Source: Gaiellasilicea sp963705515 (GTDB lineage Bacteria > Actinomycetota > Thermoleophilia > Gaiellales > Gaiellaceae). From it: DNA of 64,000 nt. Where the stretch lies: NCBI GenBank assembly GCA_963705515.1, contig CAVPJV010000009.1, positions 496,001 through 560,000 of the forward strand, in the 5' to 3' direction. Below the pieces are notes generated by a model that was given only the letters and a program-made list of their open reading frames with translations, did no database searches and was not told the origin of the DNA. This document shows positions 7,990 to 16,958 of this stretch, in pieces. The stretch's first letter is position 1. Each line of letters begins with the position of its first letter. Made by a program: the position numbers and the translations under genes.

Positions 7990-10900
7990 ATGACCTGCAG
8001 TTCTTGCGGACGGGAGAACGACGCCGACGCACTGTTCTGCAGCGCGTGTGGAGCCCAGCTGGACGCTCGCACAACTGACGTCGAGACACGGAAGGTTGTA
8101 ACGGTCGTCTTTACCGACGTCGTTGGCTCGACGGCGCTCGGGGAACGACTCGACCCCGAGTCGCTGCGACGTGTGATGTGGCGTTACTTCGACACGATGC
8201 AGGCGACGCTTGAGCAGCACGGAGGAACCGTCGAGAAGTTCATCGGCGACGCCGTGGTGGCGATGTTCGGCGTACCTGTCTTGCACGAAGACGACGCCCT
8301 TCGCGCCGTGCGGGCAGCGATCGAGATGCACGAGACTCTGGAGCGGCTCAACGCGAATCTCGTGCGTGACTACGGGGTTCGCATCGCCACTCGCACTGGC
8401 ATCAACACGGGCGAGGTGATCGTGAGTGACACGGCCTCGGATCAGAAGCTCGCAACGGGCGACGCGGTCAACGTCGCTGCGCGGCTGGAGCAGGCCGCGC
8501 ACGCGGGGGAGGCGCTTCTCGGCCGCTCGACGCGCCTCCTCGTCGGCGACGCCGTCCTCGTCGAGCCCCAGCGAGCCGTGGCGGCGAAAGGGAAGAGTCA
8601 GCCGCTCGCAGCTTGGAAGCTACTCGGCTTGCGACCGGATGTTGCGCCCTTCGCGCAGCCCACTACCCGGACCCTTCATCGGTCGTGAGCGAGAACTCGA
8701 GGAGCTTCGCCACGTCTTCGAGGACGCAGTTCGCGAACCGTCCTGCCGACTTGCCACGATTGTCGGACCGCCCGGAATCGGGAAGTCCCGCCTCACGCGG
8801 GAGCTCGTGCGCTCACTCGAGCAACAAGCTCGGGTGGTCGTCGGGCGCTGCGTCGCGTACGGCGAAGGCATCACGTATCTGCCGCTCTCCGACATCGTGC
8901 GCGAAATCGCAGGAGCTGATGCTGAGCCAGCGCTGATGCAGATCATGGGGAGTGTTGAGCGCGGCCCGATCGCAGCGAGGCTCATTGCCGGCGCAATTGG
9001 GCTGAATGACGAGCAGGGCTCTCCGGAGGAGACCGCCTGGGCGTTCCGGCAGCTGTTCGAGGCCATCGCGGCGTCACGACCACTCGTTGTTGTGGTGGAC
9101 GACATCCAGTGGGCTGAGGCGGCGTTGCTCGACCTGCTCGAGTATGTCCTCGGCTTCTCGGGGGGAGCCGCGATCCTGCTTCTCTGCCTTGCCCGACCGG
9201 ACCTCTTCGACGCCCGGCCATCCTGGTCGGCGCCTCGCCCGCGGACGAGACACTCGTCTCGCTCTCACCCCTAACCAGCACGCACTCCGAGCAGCTCATC
9301 CGGGGCCTGGCGCACGACGAAGCCGTCCCGCCGACGCTGCGGGAGCGCATCGTCGGCGCGGCCGAAGGCAACCCACTCTTCGTCGAGCAGATGCTCGCGA
9401 TGCTCGCCGACGATCCCGAGGCCGGAGCAGACACCGTTCCTCCCACGATTCAGGCACTCCTGGCCGCCCGAATCGACCGCCTCGAGCCGGTCGAGCGAGC
9501 GGTGCTCCAGCGCGCTTCGGTGGAAGGGCGGCTGTGTCATCGCGGCGCCGTCGCGCACCTCCTCGATTCGACTGGCGCGGCCGGACTCGGCGGCGTCCTA
9601 CTCGCCCTGACGCGCAAGGAACTGCTTCGCCCAGACCGCTCTCTTTACGAGGGCGACGACGGCTTCCGCTTCAGCCATGTGCTTATCCGAGACGTCGCCT
9701 ATGCATCGATGCCGAAAGAGCTTCGGGCCGAGCTCCACGCGCGGCTCGCCTCGTGGCTCGACGCGCGTGCTGACCCGCCGCCAGCCGGTCAGGAAGAGAT
9801 CGTCGGATACCACCTCGAACAGGCCTTCGTGGCCCGCGCGGACCTCGGACCGGTCAACGCCGAGAGCCGCGCTGTCGCACTGAAAGCAGGCCGTCTGCTA
9901 GGGCGCACAGGCCGGCGCGCGCTCGATCGAGGCGAGTTCCTGACAGCGGCTGGACTCCTCGAACGGGCGTGCCGACTCCTTCTCGTCGAGCCGACCGAAC
10001 GCTCGTCGCTGCTCTGCGACCTCGCCCGAGCGCTTCGTGGCGTTGGGGCGCTCGAGGCCGCTGACGCTGCCCTCGCCGAGGCGACCGAACATGCGCGGCG
10101 ACACCACGATGAGGCGACCGAGCACAGGGCCGAGGTGGAACGCGCGCGCATCGCTTTCATGCGTTCCCCGCCGGATGCCGACGCGCTGCGCGAGATCGCA
10201 CACCGCGCTATCACCGTATTCGACGCGATCGGCAGCGACACAGACCTCGCCGATGCCTGGCAGCTCATGGGCGTCGCTGAACTGGCCTCGCACAAGCGCG
10301 GAGCGCAGCTCACGGCGCTCCGAAGGGGTCGTGAACACGCAGTCGCGTCGGGCGACATCCGGCGGCAAATCGAAGCTTGGAACGAAGTTGGCGGAGCAAT
10401 GCTGTTCGGGAGGACGCCGGTTAAGGAGCGTGCTTGCGTTCCTCGACGACGAACTCGCGTGGGCACAAGAGCGCGGACTTCTCGCGCTCGAGGCCGACGC
10501 ACTGCTGGGAGGCCCGTACCTATATGCACGCCTCGGTGAATTCGAAGAGGCGCGCGACCGCCTCGAACGATCAAAGTCGATCTGCCGCGAGCTGGGCATC
10601 GCATACGGACTCGCGGAGGCACACAGCGCAGGAGCAGGAATGGAGATGCTCGCTGGGCAGATGGATGCCGCCGAGCGCGAGCTACGGGACGCGATCAGCG
10701 TCGCGACGGAAATGGGCGCATCACGCTACGTCGCGCTTTACCGCACCAAACTTGCCCACGTCCTCGTCGCGCAAGGCCGCGACGAAGACGCAATCGCTGA
10801 ACTGGACCAGGTTCCGGATAGGTACGACGACCCCGCCTGGAGGACAGCGCGTGCCCGCGTGCTCGCGCGCCGCGGCCAGACGCGGGAAGCGTTACTGCTC

Positions 10901-11149
10901 GGCCGGGAAGCGCTGGCCGCCATGGCCGACAGCGACAACATCACCGCGCACGCGGACATCCTCGCCGACTTCGCTGAGCTGCTCAGCGCCGACGGCGACC
11001 TAGCCGGCGCCGCGGATGCTCTTGCCAAGGCGGTCGCCCTCCATGAAGAAAAAGGAAATGTCCTACCCGCTGAACGCTGCCGCCAGCGACTTGCAGCTAT
11101 TGCAACCGCAGCCTCGGCAGCAGCGCCACAATCAGGGTCGCGCGAGTGA
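7990..11149 (+). pseudogene. Class III nucleotide cyclase / AAA ATPase / TPR regulator, three frameshifts
   Basis: One long regulator read in four pieces. Residues 1-20 are a zinc ribbon (CSSCGREN..CSACG). Then a class III adenylate/guanylate cyclase domain: VVTVVFTDVVGSTALGERLD, KFIGDAVVAMFG, GINTGEVIVSD and DAVNVAARLEQ. The frame shifts near 8661-8672 into a STAND/AAA domain (GPFIGRERELEELRH; Walker A GPPGIGKSR; Walker B VVVVDDIQWAE), shifts back near 9214-9235, continues through LVSLSPL..AEGNPLFVEQML and helical repeats, and shifts again near 10420-10432 into TPR-like repeats to the stop at 11149. Every shift can be repaired by one base at a homopolymer or doublet (CCC, GG, TT). TAGGGT at 7977 lies 7 bases before the ATG, so the transcript is probably leaderless. 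Either a recent pseudogene or a gene with assembly errors. Confidence 0.85.
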
Positions 11150-11284
11150 CCGCTCGGGAGGTGAGGCCCAGCCCGAACTTCTTGCCGCCAGGTCTGCCGG
11201 GTCATTTCGCACACTTCAAACAGACCGTCCGCTTGCAGTTTCGCTTGCAGAACCCGTCCTTGGTGCCTGCATAGGAAACGAAAA

Positions 11285-11302
11285 CCCCGCTGTTTAGCGG
11301 GG
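11285..11302 (-). terminator. Terminator of tRNA-Gly (bidirectional form)
   Basis: CCCCGCT (11285-11291), loop GTTT, AGCGGGG (11296-11302), flanked by AAAA at 11281 and TTTT at 11304. On the minus strand this is a perfect 7-bp stem followed by TTTT, 9 bases past the tRNA 3' end. It also works by form on the plus strand for the regulator gene. Confidence 0.85.
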
Positions 11303-11350
11303 CTTTTGTGAAGCGGATGATGGGACTCGAACCCACGACCTTCTGCATGG
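11303..11350. repeat. Right copy of 48-bp direct repeat (attL-like), inside intact tRNA-Gly
   Basis: Identical to 7800-7847. It covers the terminator tail, the tRNA 3' end, the T arm, the variable region and the 3' side of the anticodon arm. Confidence 0.8.
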
Positions 11351-11385
11351 CAAGCAGACGCTCTAGCCAACTGAGCTACATCCGC
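11312..11385 (-). tRNA. tRNA-Gly(GCC)
   Basis: 74-base cloverleaf on the minus strand: acceptor GCGGATG pairs with CATCCGC, D stem GCTC/GAGC, anticodon stem TCTGC/GCAGA around loop TTGCCAT (anticodon GCC), T stem GTGGG/CCCAT with TTCGAGT loop. No encoded CCA. Followed by a terminator. Confidence 0.97.
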
Positions 11386-11428
11386 GTGGGCCGCCAGTAT
11401 AGCCGCGGTCGCGGAGTCCTCGGACCGG

Positions 11429-11830
11429 TCAGCCGGCGGCATCGAGCGCGTCGTTCACGAGCTGGTCGGCGAGCTTGTTGTGCTCCCGGCGCACGGCCGT
11501 ATAGGAGACCGGGCCGATCCCGCGGGCGAGCTGGCCCGCCCGGACCGAGAGCTCGCGCAGCGCCTCGTTCTTGACCTTGTACTCGCCGCGCATCTGCTTG
11601 ACCATCAGCTCGGAGTCGGACACGACCTCGAGGTCGGTGACGCCGAGCTCGCGCGCCTTCTCGAGCCCGCCGATCAGGGCGCTGTACTCGGCGACGTTGT
11701 TCGTCGCGACGCCGATCGCCTCGCCGTGGGAGGCGAGAACCTCGCCGTGCTCGTCCTGGAGCACGTAGGCGAACGCGGCCGGGCCGGGGTTGCCGCGGGC
11801 GCCGCCGTCGGTGTACAGCCTCGCCCTCAC
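11429..11830 (-). CDS. Ribonuclease HI family protein
   Basis: 133 residues, a single RNase H fold that would cut RNA in RNA-DNA hybrids. Catalytic carboxylates are visible: D8 in YTDGGARGNPGPAA, E48 in ATNNVAEYSALIGGLEKA, D72 in VVSDSELMVKQM and D122 in HNKLADQLVNDAL. It is the short form without an N-terminal hybrid-binding domain. GTG start overlaps the TGA of the preceding NIF3-like gene (GTGA), so the two are co-translated. The exact subfamily (rnhA versus RNase H-like double-strand processing enzymes) is not decided. Confidence 0.9.
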   Translation of the reverse strand: MRARLYTDGGARGNPGPAAFAYVLQDEHGEVLASHGEAIGVATNNVAEYSALIGGLEKARELGVTDLEVVSDSELMVKQMRGEYKVKNEALRELSVRAGQLARGIGPVSYTAVRREHNKLADQLVNDALDAAG

Positions 11831-12216
11831 AGCGTGTGCAGCGGGTAGAGGTCGAACGCGACCTCCTCGTAGGGATGCGCCCCGCGGAGTGCGTCGACGG
11901 CCGCCTGGAGCGACGACTCGGGCACCACGATCTCGACGCGGTACTCCTCGACGTGCTCCTCCTCGCCGACGCCGCCTACCGCCGGGGCGGCGCCCTCGCG
12001 GGCCAGGAACGTGCCGGTGCCCTTCGTGTACCAGGAGCACCGCTCGTAGTCGCCGATGACACCGCCCCCGGCGGCGAAGACCGCCTCACGTGTCGCGTCC
12101 CGGGACTCCTCGGGGACGAAGTAGACGAGCTTGAGCAGGCGGCTCAGGGCTGCTCGACGTTGTCGATCTGCGCGCGCTGCAGCTTGCCGGAGTAGTCGAC
12201 GTAGACCGACTTCCAC
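11827..12216 (-). CDS. NIF3/YqfO-type domain protein
   Basis: The conserved domain reads from LLKLVYFVPEESRDATREAVFAAG through IGDYERCSWYTKGTGTF and ends with LRGAHPYEEVAFDLYPL, the insert domain found in YqfO-type NIF3 proteins and as stand-alone CutA-like proteins of about 105 residues. The only common start codon in frame is ATG 12216, which overlaps the aldehyde dehydrogenase by 72 bases and adds an arginine-rich tail; a CTG at 12147 overlapping that gene's TGA would start right at the domain and is equally plausible. Role unknown; possibly metal or nucleotide binding. Confidence 0.75.
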   Translation of the reverse strand: MEVGLRRLLRQAAARADRQRRAALSRLLKLVYFVPEESRDATREAVFAAGGGVIGDYERCSWYTKGTGTFLAREGAAPAVGGVGEEEHVEEYRVEIVVPESSLQAAVDALRGAHPYEEVAFDLYPLHTL

Positions 12217-13646
12217 TCCGTGAAGACGTCGAGCGCCGCCTGGCCGGCCTCGCGGTGGCCGTTGCCGGTGTCCTTGGTGCCGCCGAAGGGCAGGTGCACC
12301 TCGGCGCCGGTCGTGCCGGCGTTGATGTACGTGATCCCCGTCTGCAGGTCGCGCATCGCGCGGAACGCCTTGTTCACGTCGCGGGTGAAGATCGAGGACG
12401 AGAGGCCGTAGCGGATCCCGTTCGTGACCTGGAGCGCCTCGTCGAAGCTCTTCACGGGGATCAGCGCGGTCGTCGGGCCGAAGATCTCCTCCTGGGCGAT
12501 CCGCATCTGCGGATCGACGTCGGCGAAGATCGTCGGCCGGTAGAAGAAGCCCTTGCCGAGATCGCCGTCCGTCGCCTGCTCGCCGCCGGTGAGGAGCTTC
12601 GCGCCCTCGTCGGAGCCGATGCCCGTGTAGGAGTGGATCTTGTCGAGCGCCTCGCGGTTGATCACGGGGCCGAGGTCGGTCTCGGGATCCCAGCCGGGGC
12701 CGATCCGCATCTTCTCGGCGCGCTCGACCAGGCGCGTCTGCAGCTCGCCGTAGACCGCCTCGTGCACGATCACGCGGCTCGCGGCCGTGCAGCGCTGGCC
12801 CGAGGTGCCGAACGCCGACCAGAGGATCCCCTCGACGGCGAGCTCGAGGTCGGCGTCGTCCATGACGATGATCCCGTTCTTGCCGCCGAGCTCGAGGTGG
12901 ACGTGCTTGAGCCCGTCCGCGCCGGCCTTCGTCACGGCGATCCCGGTCTCGCGCGAGCCGGTGAAGGTGATGATCGGGACGTCCGGGTGCCGGACGAGCC
13001 GGTCGCCGGCCTCCTCGCCGAAGCCGTGGACGAGGTTGACGGCGCCGTCGGGCAGCCCCGCCTCGCCGAGCAGCTCGATGAAGCGCTCGGCCAGGAGCGG
13101 CGTGTCCTCGGCCGGCTTGAGCACGACCGTGTTCCCCGCGACGAGCGCCGGCGCCAGCTTCCAGGCCGGGATCGCGATCGGGAAGTTCCAGGGCGTGATC
13201 GCACCGACGACGCCCACGGGCATCCGCACGGACATCTGGAACTTGTCGCGCAGCTCCGAGGGAGTCGTGTGGCCGAAGAGGCGACGGCCCTCGCCGGCCA
13301 TGTAGATCGACATGTCGATCGCTTCCTGGACGTCACCGCCGGCCTCCGCCAGCACCTTGCCCATCTCGCGGCTCATCAACTCGGTCAGCTCGTCCTTCTG
13401 CTCCTCCAGCAACCGCGCGAAGCGGAAGAGCACGTTGCCGCGCTCGGGAGCGGGCACAAGACGCCATTCCTCGAAGGCGGCCTTAGCCGCGGCGACCGCG
13501 CGATCGACGTCCTCGGCCGTCGAGCGCGGGAAGGTCCCGAGCGTTTCGCCGGTCGCGGGAACCTTCGACTCGAACGTCTCGCCGGAGGCGGCGTCCGTCC
13601 ACTCGCCGCCGACGTAGTTCTTGAACTGCTCCGCTGCGACCGCCAT
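12144..13646 (-). CDS. Aldehyde dehydrogenase family protein
   Basis: 500 residues, NAD(P)-dependent oxidation of an aldehyde to an acid. N-terminal FKNYVGGEWTDAASGETFES, cofactor-domain ITPWNFPIAIPAWKLAPAL and FTGSRETG, general base in HLELGGKNGIIVMDDADLEL, nucleophile cysteine in FGTSGQRCTAASR, and the late PFGGTKDTGNGHREAGQAALD. Similar to semialdehyde dehydrogenases (KauB/succinate- or alpha-aminoadipate-semialdehyde types), but the substrate cannot be fixed from sequence. On the minus strand TACACT lies 10 bases before the ATG. Heads a three-gene unit with the NIF3-like and RNase H genes. Confidence 0.93.
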   Translation of the reverse strand: MAVAAEQFKNYVGGEWTDAASGETFESKVPATGETLGTFPRSTAEDVDRAVAAAKAAFEEWRLVPAPERGNVLFRFARLLEEQKDELTELMSREMGKVLAEAGGDVQEAIDMSIYMAGEGRRLFGHTTPSELRDKFQMSVRMPVGVVGAITPWNFPIAIPAWKLAPALVAGNTVVLKPAEDTPLLAERFIELLGEAGLPDGAVNLVHGFGEEAGDRLVRHPDVPIITFTGSRETGIAVTKAGADGLKHVHLELGGKNGIIVMDDADLELAVEGILWSAFGTSGQRCTAASRVIVHEAVYGELQTRLVERAEKMRIGPGWDPETDLGPVINREALDKIHSYTGIGSDEGAKLLTGGEQATDGDLGKGFFYRPTIFADVDPQMRIAQEEIFGPTTALIPVKSFDEALQVTNGIRYGLSSSIFTRDVNKAFRAMRDLQTGITYINAGTTGAEVHLPFGGTKDTGNGHREAGQAALDVFTEWKSVYVDYSGKLQRAQIDNVEQP

Positions 13647-13681
13647 CTCGGGCCGCAGTGTAGTCAGTAGTGTCGGGGACG

Positions 13682-14176
13682 ATGCGGATCGCTCTGCTCG
13701 CCGGCGCTGTCGCCGTCGCGGTGCTCGTCACCGTGGTCGTCGTCGGCCTGCGCCTGACCGGCGATGACGAGCCCGACTGGGCGGGTCAAGCGACCGCCGC
13801 CTGCGAGCGGGCGCTCGGCCGTGGGCGGGACCTCGCCGTCGCGGGCGCTGCGATCAGGCCTGTGGAGCGGCAAGTAGTGGAGGTCTTCGCGGGCGCTGCC
13901 GAGATCGAGTCTGACCTGCTCGCCGAGCTCGAGGCGCTGCCCCGTCCGTCCGCAGACGACGCGGAGATCGAACGGACGCTCGAAGTCGTCGCCGACTCGC
14001 ACCGCGACGACCTCGCCGTGCTGGCACGGCTGCGCCGGAGCTTCGACCGCCGCTTCTTCGAGCGCCGCGTCAACGAGACGGTCCCCGTCCTTGCCGACCT
14101 GCGTTCGCGCTTCACCGCGCTCGGCGCGACCGGCTGCGTCAGCTTCTACGACCCGGACTCGTACGCCGCCGGCTGA
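13682..14176 (+). CDS. Membrane-anchored hypothetical protein
   Basis: 164 residues. Residues 1-24 form one hydrophobic segment (MRIALLAGAVAVAVLVTVVVV), a signal anchor; the rest is helical and charged with cysteines near 40 and 152. TAGTGT at 13667-13672 lies 9 bases before ATG 13682, which fits a leaderless start and speaks against the GTG at 13670 inside that box. No family recognised. Divergent from the aldehyde dehydrogenase, convergent with the protease. Confidence 0.65.
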   Translation: MRIALLAGAVAVAVLVTVVVVGLRLTGDDEPDWAGQATAACERALGRGRDLAVAGAAIRPVERQVVEVFAGAAEIESDLLAELEALPRPSADDAEIERTLEVVADSHRDDLAVLARLRRSFDRRFFERRVNETVPVLADLRSRFTALGATGCVSFYDPDSYAAG

Positions 14177-14968
14177 TCAGCAGCGCCGCAGCGAGCCGCA
14201 GAGGCGGGCGATCGGGACGGCGAAGTTGAGGTTCTGGGCGCCACCGGCGACGAGGACGCCGACGACGCGGCCCTTCCGGTCGACGGCGGGGCCGCCCGAG
14301 TTGCCCGGGTTCGCCGCCGCGTCGGTCTGGATCTCCTTCGGCCGGACGCGACTGACGACCCCGCTCGTGACGGTGCCGCCGAGCCCGTAGGGGCTACCGA
14401 TCAGGAGAAGCGCGTCGCCGACCCGCGGCTTGTTCGCCTGTGGCTTCTGCCAGAGCGCCTTGGCGCCGATCGGCTTTCCCTCGACGCGCAGGACGGCGAG
14501 ATCGCGGCCGCGGTCGCGCTTGACGACCTCGGCCTGCCAGGAGCCGTTGTTGCGTTCGAGCAGGACCTGCTGGCCGACCTCGGCGACGACGTGGGCGGCG
14601 GTGACGACGTAGAGCTGGTCGTCCTGCGTCCAGCCCGCGAAGCCGGCGCCGAGCCCTTCGTCCGTCTTGACCGTGAAGACGCTCTTGAGCACGCGCGCGG
14701 CGAGCGGCGCGATCCCCTGGTCCTTCTCGCGCAGCTTGCTCTCCGAGGTCTTCAGTCGGCCGGCGAGCGCCTGGTCGGAGAGTCGAAACTCCTCCAGCCG
14801 GCCCTCGAGCTCGCGCACATCGGTCTCGAGCAGGTCGACCTGCATGCTCTGCTCGCGCACCGAGGCGACGGCGAAGAGCGAGATGCCGATGGCCGCGACG
14901 ACTGCGAGTCCTGCGATGACGAGCGGCAGCGAGATCGTCCGGCGAGACTCGTACTCGTCGTAAGACAT
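14177..14968 (-). CDS. Membrane-anchored trypsin-like serine protease (HtrA/DegP type, no PDZ)
   Basis: 263 residues. Transmembrane segment at 15-37, a coiled coil at about 43-82, then a chymotrypsin-fold protease domain with H126 (VVTAAHVVAEVG), D156 (GRDLAVLRVEG) and S224 in DAAANPGNSGGPAVD. The pattern GSPYGLGGTVTSGVVS before the serine is typical of HtrA. There is no PDZ domain. It probably acts outside the membrane on misfolded or signalling proteins. The N-terminus MSYDEYESRRTISLP is cytoplasmic by the positive-inside rule. Confidence 0.9.
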   Translation of the reverse strand: MSYDEYESRRTISLPLVIAGLAVVAAIGISLFAVASVREQSMQVDLLETDVRELEGRLEEFRLSDQALAGRLKTSESKLREKDQGIAPLAARVLKSVFTVKTDEGLGAGFAGWTQDDQLYVVTAAHVVAEVGQQVLLERNNGSWQAEVVKRDRGRDLAVLRVEGKPIGAKALWQKPQANKPRVGDALLLIGSPYGLGGTVTSGVVSRVRPKEIQTDAAANPGNSGGPAVDRKGRVVGVLVAGGAQNLNFAVPIARLCGSLRRC

Positions 14969-15021
14969 ACGACGAATCTCGGCGGCAGGACCGTCGCGGT
15001 CGTCCCCCGAACGAGGGATGC

Positions 15022-15243
15022 CTACTCGGTGATGACGGTGTCGGTCTCGGGGAACGTCCCCGGGATCCGCGCGCGGCGCCTGTCGCGGATCTCCCGTTTG
15101 CCGCCGTACTCGCGGCCGTTGCGCCGGTCCTCCCCTTCGCGCCGGTCCATGATCACCGTCACGTTCGGGTTGTCCTTGTAGTACTCGACCATCTTGTCGT
15201 AGAGGTCGGCCTCGAGATCACGTGGAATCACGCAATAGATCAT
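15022..15243 (-). CDS. Small conserved basic protein
   Basis: 73 residues: an N-terminal part with alpha/beta character (MIYCVIPRDLEADLYDKMVEYY) and a highly charged middle DRREGEDRRNGREYGGKR. I do not recognise a named family. The ATG sits one codon's distance before AT-rich sequence containing a TTTTT run on the opposite side. Stands alone between the protease and the LysE gene on the same strand. Confidence 0.6.
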   Translation of the reverse strand: MIYCVIPRDLEADLYDKMVEYYKDNPNVTVIMDRREGEDRRNGREYGGKREIRDRRRARIPGTFPETDTVITE

Positions 15244-15285
15244 GGGCTCAGTCTACGAACCCGGGCGGTCGGCGCCAGACCCTTT

Positions 15286-15915
15286 TTAGTGACGTTTGGC
15301 GGCGGCGGTGAGACCGCCGAGTCCCACGAAAACGGACCCCGAGACGTAACGCTGCACCGAGAGGAAGCGCCGGCTGCCGCGCAGGTGCTCGGAGGCCGTT
15401 CCGGCCGCCAGCGCCCAGATGCTGTCGCTGATGACCGCAAGGACGACGAAGACGAGGCCGAGCACCGCGATCTGCACCCCGGTGTTGCCCTGCTCGGGGT
15501 CGACGAACTGCGGCAGGAAGGCGAAGAAGAAGAGCGCGGTCTTCGGGTTGAGCACGTTCACGATCACGCCCTGGCCGAACCGGCGGCGGAGGCGCCGCTC
15601 ACTGGGCAGGCTCGCCGGCTGCTCGTCGCGCCGCCTGAAGATCGTCCAGAGCCCCATGCCGATCAGATACGCCGCGCCGGCGTACTTGATCGCGTTGAAC
15701 GCCGTCGCCGACGAGACGAGGATCGACGAGAGGCCGATCGCGGCGGCGAGGACATGGACCAAGCCGCCGACCGCGATCCCGAGCGCGGAGACGAAGCCGG
15801 CGAGCCTGCCGCGGTCGATGCTCTGCGAGACGATGTAGAGCACCGCCGGACCGGGAACGACGATCAGCGCGAGCGCGGCCAGGCCGAAGACGAGCAAGGT
15901 CGCCGGATCGGGCAT
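15286..15915 (-). CDS. LysE/RhtB family exporter
   Basis: 209 residues with six hydrophobic segments. N-terminal FGLAALALIVVPGPAVLYIVSQSIDRGRLAGFVSALGIAVGG is the LysE signature (the P-G-P motif), later YAGAAYLIGMGLWTIFRR and NPKTALFFFAFLPQFV. Exports amino acids or similar small metabolites; substrate unknown. The 3' end lies 42 bases from the next start on the same strand. Confidence 0.92.
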   Translation of the reverse strand: MPDPATLLVFGLAALALIVVPGPAVLYIVSQSIDRGRLAGFVSALGIAVGGLVHVLAAAIGLSSILVSSATAFNAIKYAGAAYLIGMGLWTIFRRRDEQPASLPSERRLRRRFGQGVIVNVLNPKTALFFFAFLPQFVDPEQGNTGVQIAVLGLVFVVLAVISDSIWALAAGTASEHLRGSRRFLSVQRYVSGSVFVGLGGLTAAAKRH

Positions 15916-15919
15916 GGGA

Positions 15920-16531
15920 TCAGACCCTGGCGATGTCGGGCATCAGGCGGCCGTCGTCGGCCAGGTACGCGTTCCAGCCCTGGAAGCCCGCGTCGAGCTC
16001 CTCGAGGTCGTGACCGCGTTCGACGAGCCGCACCGGCTGCGCCGCATCCGGCGAGACCCGGTACTGGTACCAGGAGATCTCCCACGCCACCGTGACGACC
16101 ATCTCGCCGCTCACGCCCGAGAGCGGCACGATCGAGGACGTCGGCGCACCGAGGCTCTTCGCCACACCGGCGACCGTCCGACGGTGCGCGCTCGCGTTGA
16201 AGAGGTCGGCCGCCTCGACGACGGCGAGCTCGGGCTCCGACAGCCGGCGCAGGATCGGCTCGTCCGCGACCGGCGCCTCCTCCGCACGGCGGCCACCGCC
16301 GAGCAGGCTCGCCCAGCGGCTCTTTCGCCGGCGGGCGTCGAACGGGACAGTCGGCAGCGAAGGGCTGCCCTCACGCAGCCAGCCGTGCTCGAGGGCGATC
16401 TCCGCGCAGAGCGGGCAGACGTCGACGTACTCGCCGCCACTGGGCGAGAACCGAAGAGCATGCTCGCCCATCAGAAGCGAGCGCTCGCAGATCGCGCAGG
16501 TGCGCGTTGCGGCTGAACGCGTCACACGCAT
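15920..16531 (-). CDS. Zinc-ribbon hypothetical protein
   Basis: 203 residues. Near the N-terminus C12-x2-C15 and a second C-x2-C (VCPLCAEIAL) form a likely zinc ribbon. The C-terminal half holds the conserved-looking HRRTVAGVAKSLGAP and GEMVVTVAWEISWYQYRV, which may be a small beta domain. Function unknown. Ends 5 bases before the LysE start, so the two are probably one transcript. Confidence 0.7.
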   Translation of the reverse strand: MRVTRSAATRTCAICERSLLMGEHALRFSPSGGEYVDVCPLCAEIALEHGWLREGSPSLPTVPFDARRRKSRWASLLGGGRRAEEAPVADEPILRRLSEPELAVVEAADLFNASAHRRTVAGVAKSLGAPTSSIVPLSGVSGEMVVTVAWEISWYQYRVSPDAAQPVRLVERGHDLEELDAGFQGWNAYLADDGRLMPDIARV

Positions 16532-16582
16532 CCCGGCGACCGTAGCAAACGAATCGAGTTATCCACAGGACCCCGTTCTGCT

Positions 16583-16599
16583 ATATGTAACTCACATAT
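16583..16599. promoter_or_regulatory. Inverted repeat overlapping the PadR start codon (candidate operator)
   Basis: ATATGT (16583-16588), five bases, ACATAT (16594-16599). The second arm includes the first two bases of the PadR ATG (16598). The core ATGT-N5-ACAT resembles PadR-type operators, and it is one of few AT-rich patches here. Predicts autorepression. Confidence 0.55.
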
Positions 16600-16954
16600 G
16601 TATAGACGACGAGGATGGCATGGACGGGGCGGGCGGATCGAGCGCTTCCAGGTCGCCGCGCTGCTCCTGCTGCTGCGCGAGCGCCCCGCCCACGGCTACG
16701 ACCTGCTCGAGCGGCTGCCCTCGGTGCTCGGCGACGAGCGCATCGACGTCGGCAACCTCTACCGCGTCCTCCGCAGCCTCGAGGAGCAGGGGCTCGTGAG
16801 CAGCGAATGGGACGAATCCGTCCCCGGCCCGGCCAAGCGGACCTACGAGCTGACGCCCGCCGGTCGCGAGGCGCTCGAGCGCTGGGCCGCCGCGCTCGCG
16901 GAGACGCGCACCCGGATCGACCGCTTTCTCCAACGGCATGAGGAAGGGAGGTGA
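16598..16954 (+). CDS. PadR family transcriptional regulator
   Basis: 118 residues. Winged helix typical of PadR: ERFQVAALLLLLRERPAHGYDLLERL, then VGNLYRVLRSLEEQGLVSSEWD and the wing KRTYELTPAGREALERW, followed by a short C-terminal dimer helix. ATG at 16598 has no ribosome site and sits in an inverted repeat. The stop is 4 bases from the ATG of the next gene, which has a strong site, so the pair is an operon. Confidence 0.92.
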   Translation: MYRRRGWHGRGGRIERFQVAALLLLLRERPAHGYDLLERLPSVLGDERIDVGNLYRVLRSLEEQGLVSSEWDESVPGPAKRTYELTPAGREALERWAAALAETRTRIDRFLQRHEEGR

Positions 16955-16958
16955 CCAC

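Larger units (their letters stand above)
7800..11350. mobile_element. Putative tRNA-Gly-integrated element, 3.55 kb, no integrase
   Basis: Bounded by the 48-bp direct repeats. Its only recognisable gene is the frameshifted cyclase/AAA/TPR regulator; no integrase, excisionase or phage gene is seen, so the element would be a remnant or depend on a helper. About 72 bases before each repeat copy there is a similar motif (GCTTGCAG then CGCTTGCA, at 7729 and 11231), possibly arm sites or a shared tRNA downstream region. An old tandem duplication of the tRNA 3' region is the alternative. Confidence 0.5.

Noticed and set aside
12255..13670. 471-codon plus-strand frame opposite the aldehyde dehydrogenase
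   Set aside because: Antisense shadow; no conserved pattern and no ribosome site.
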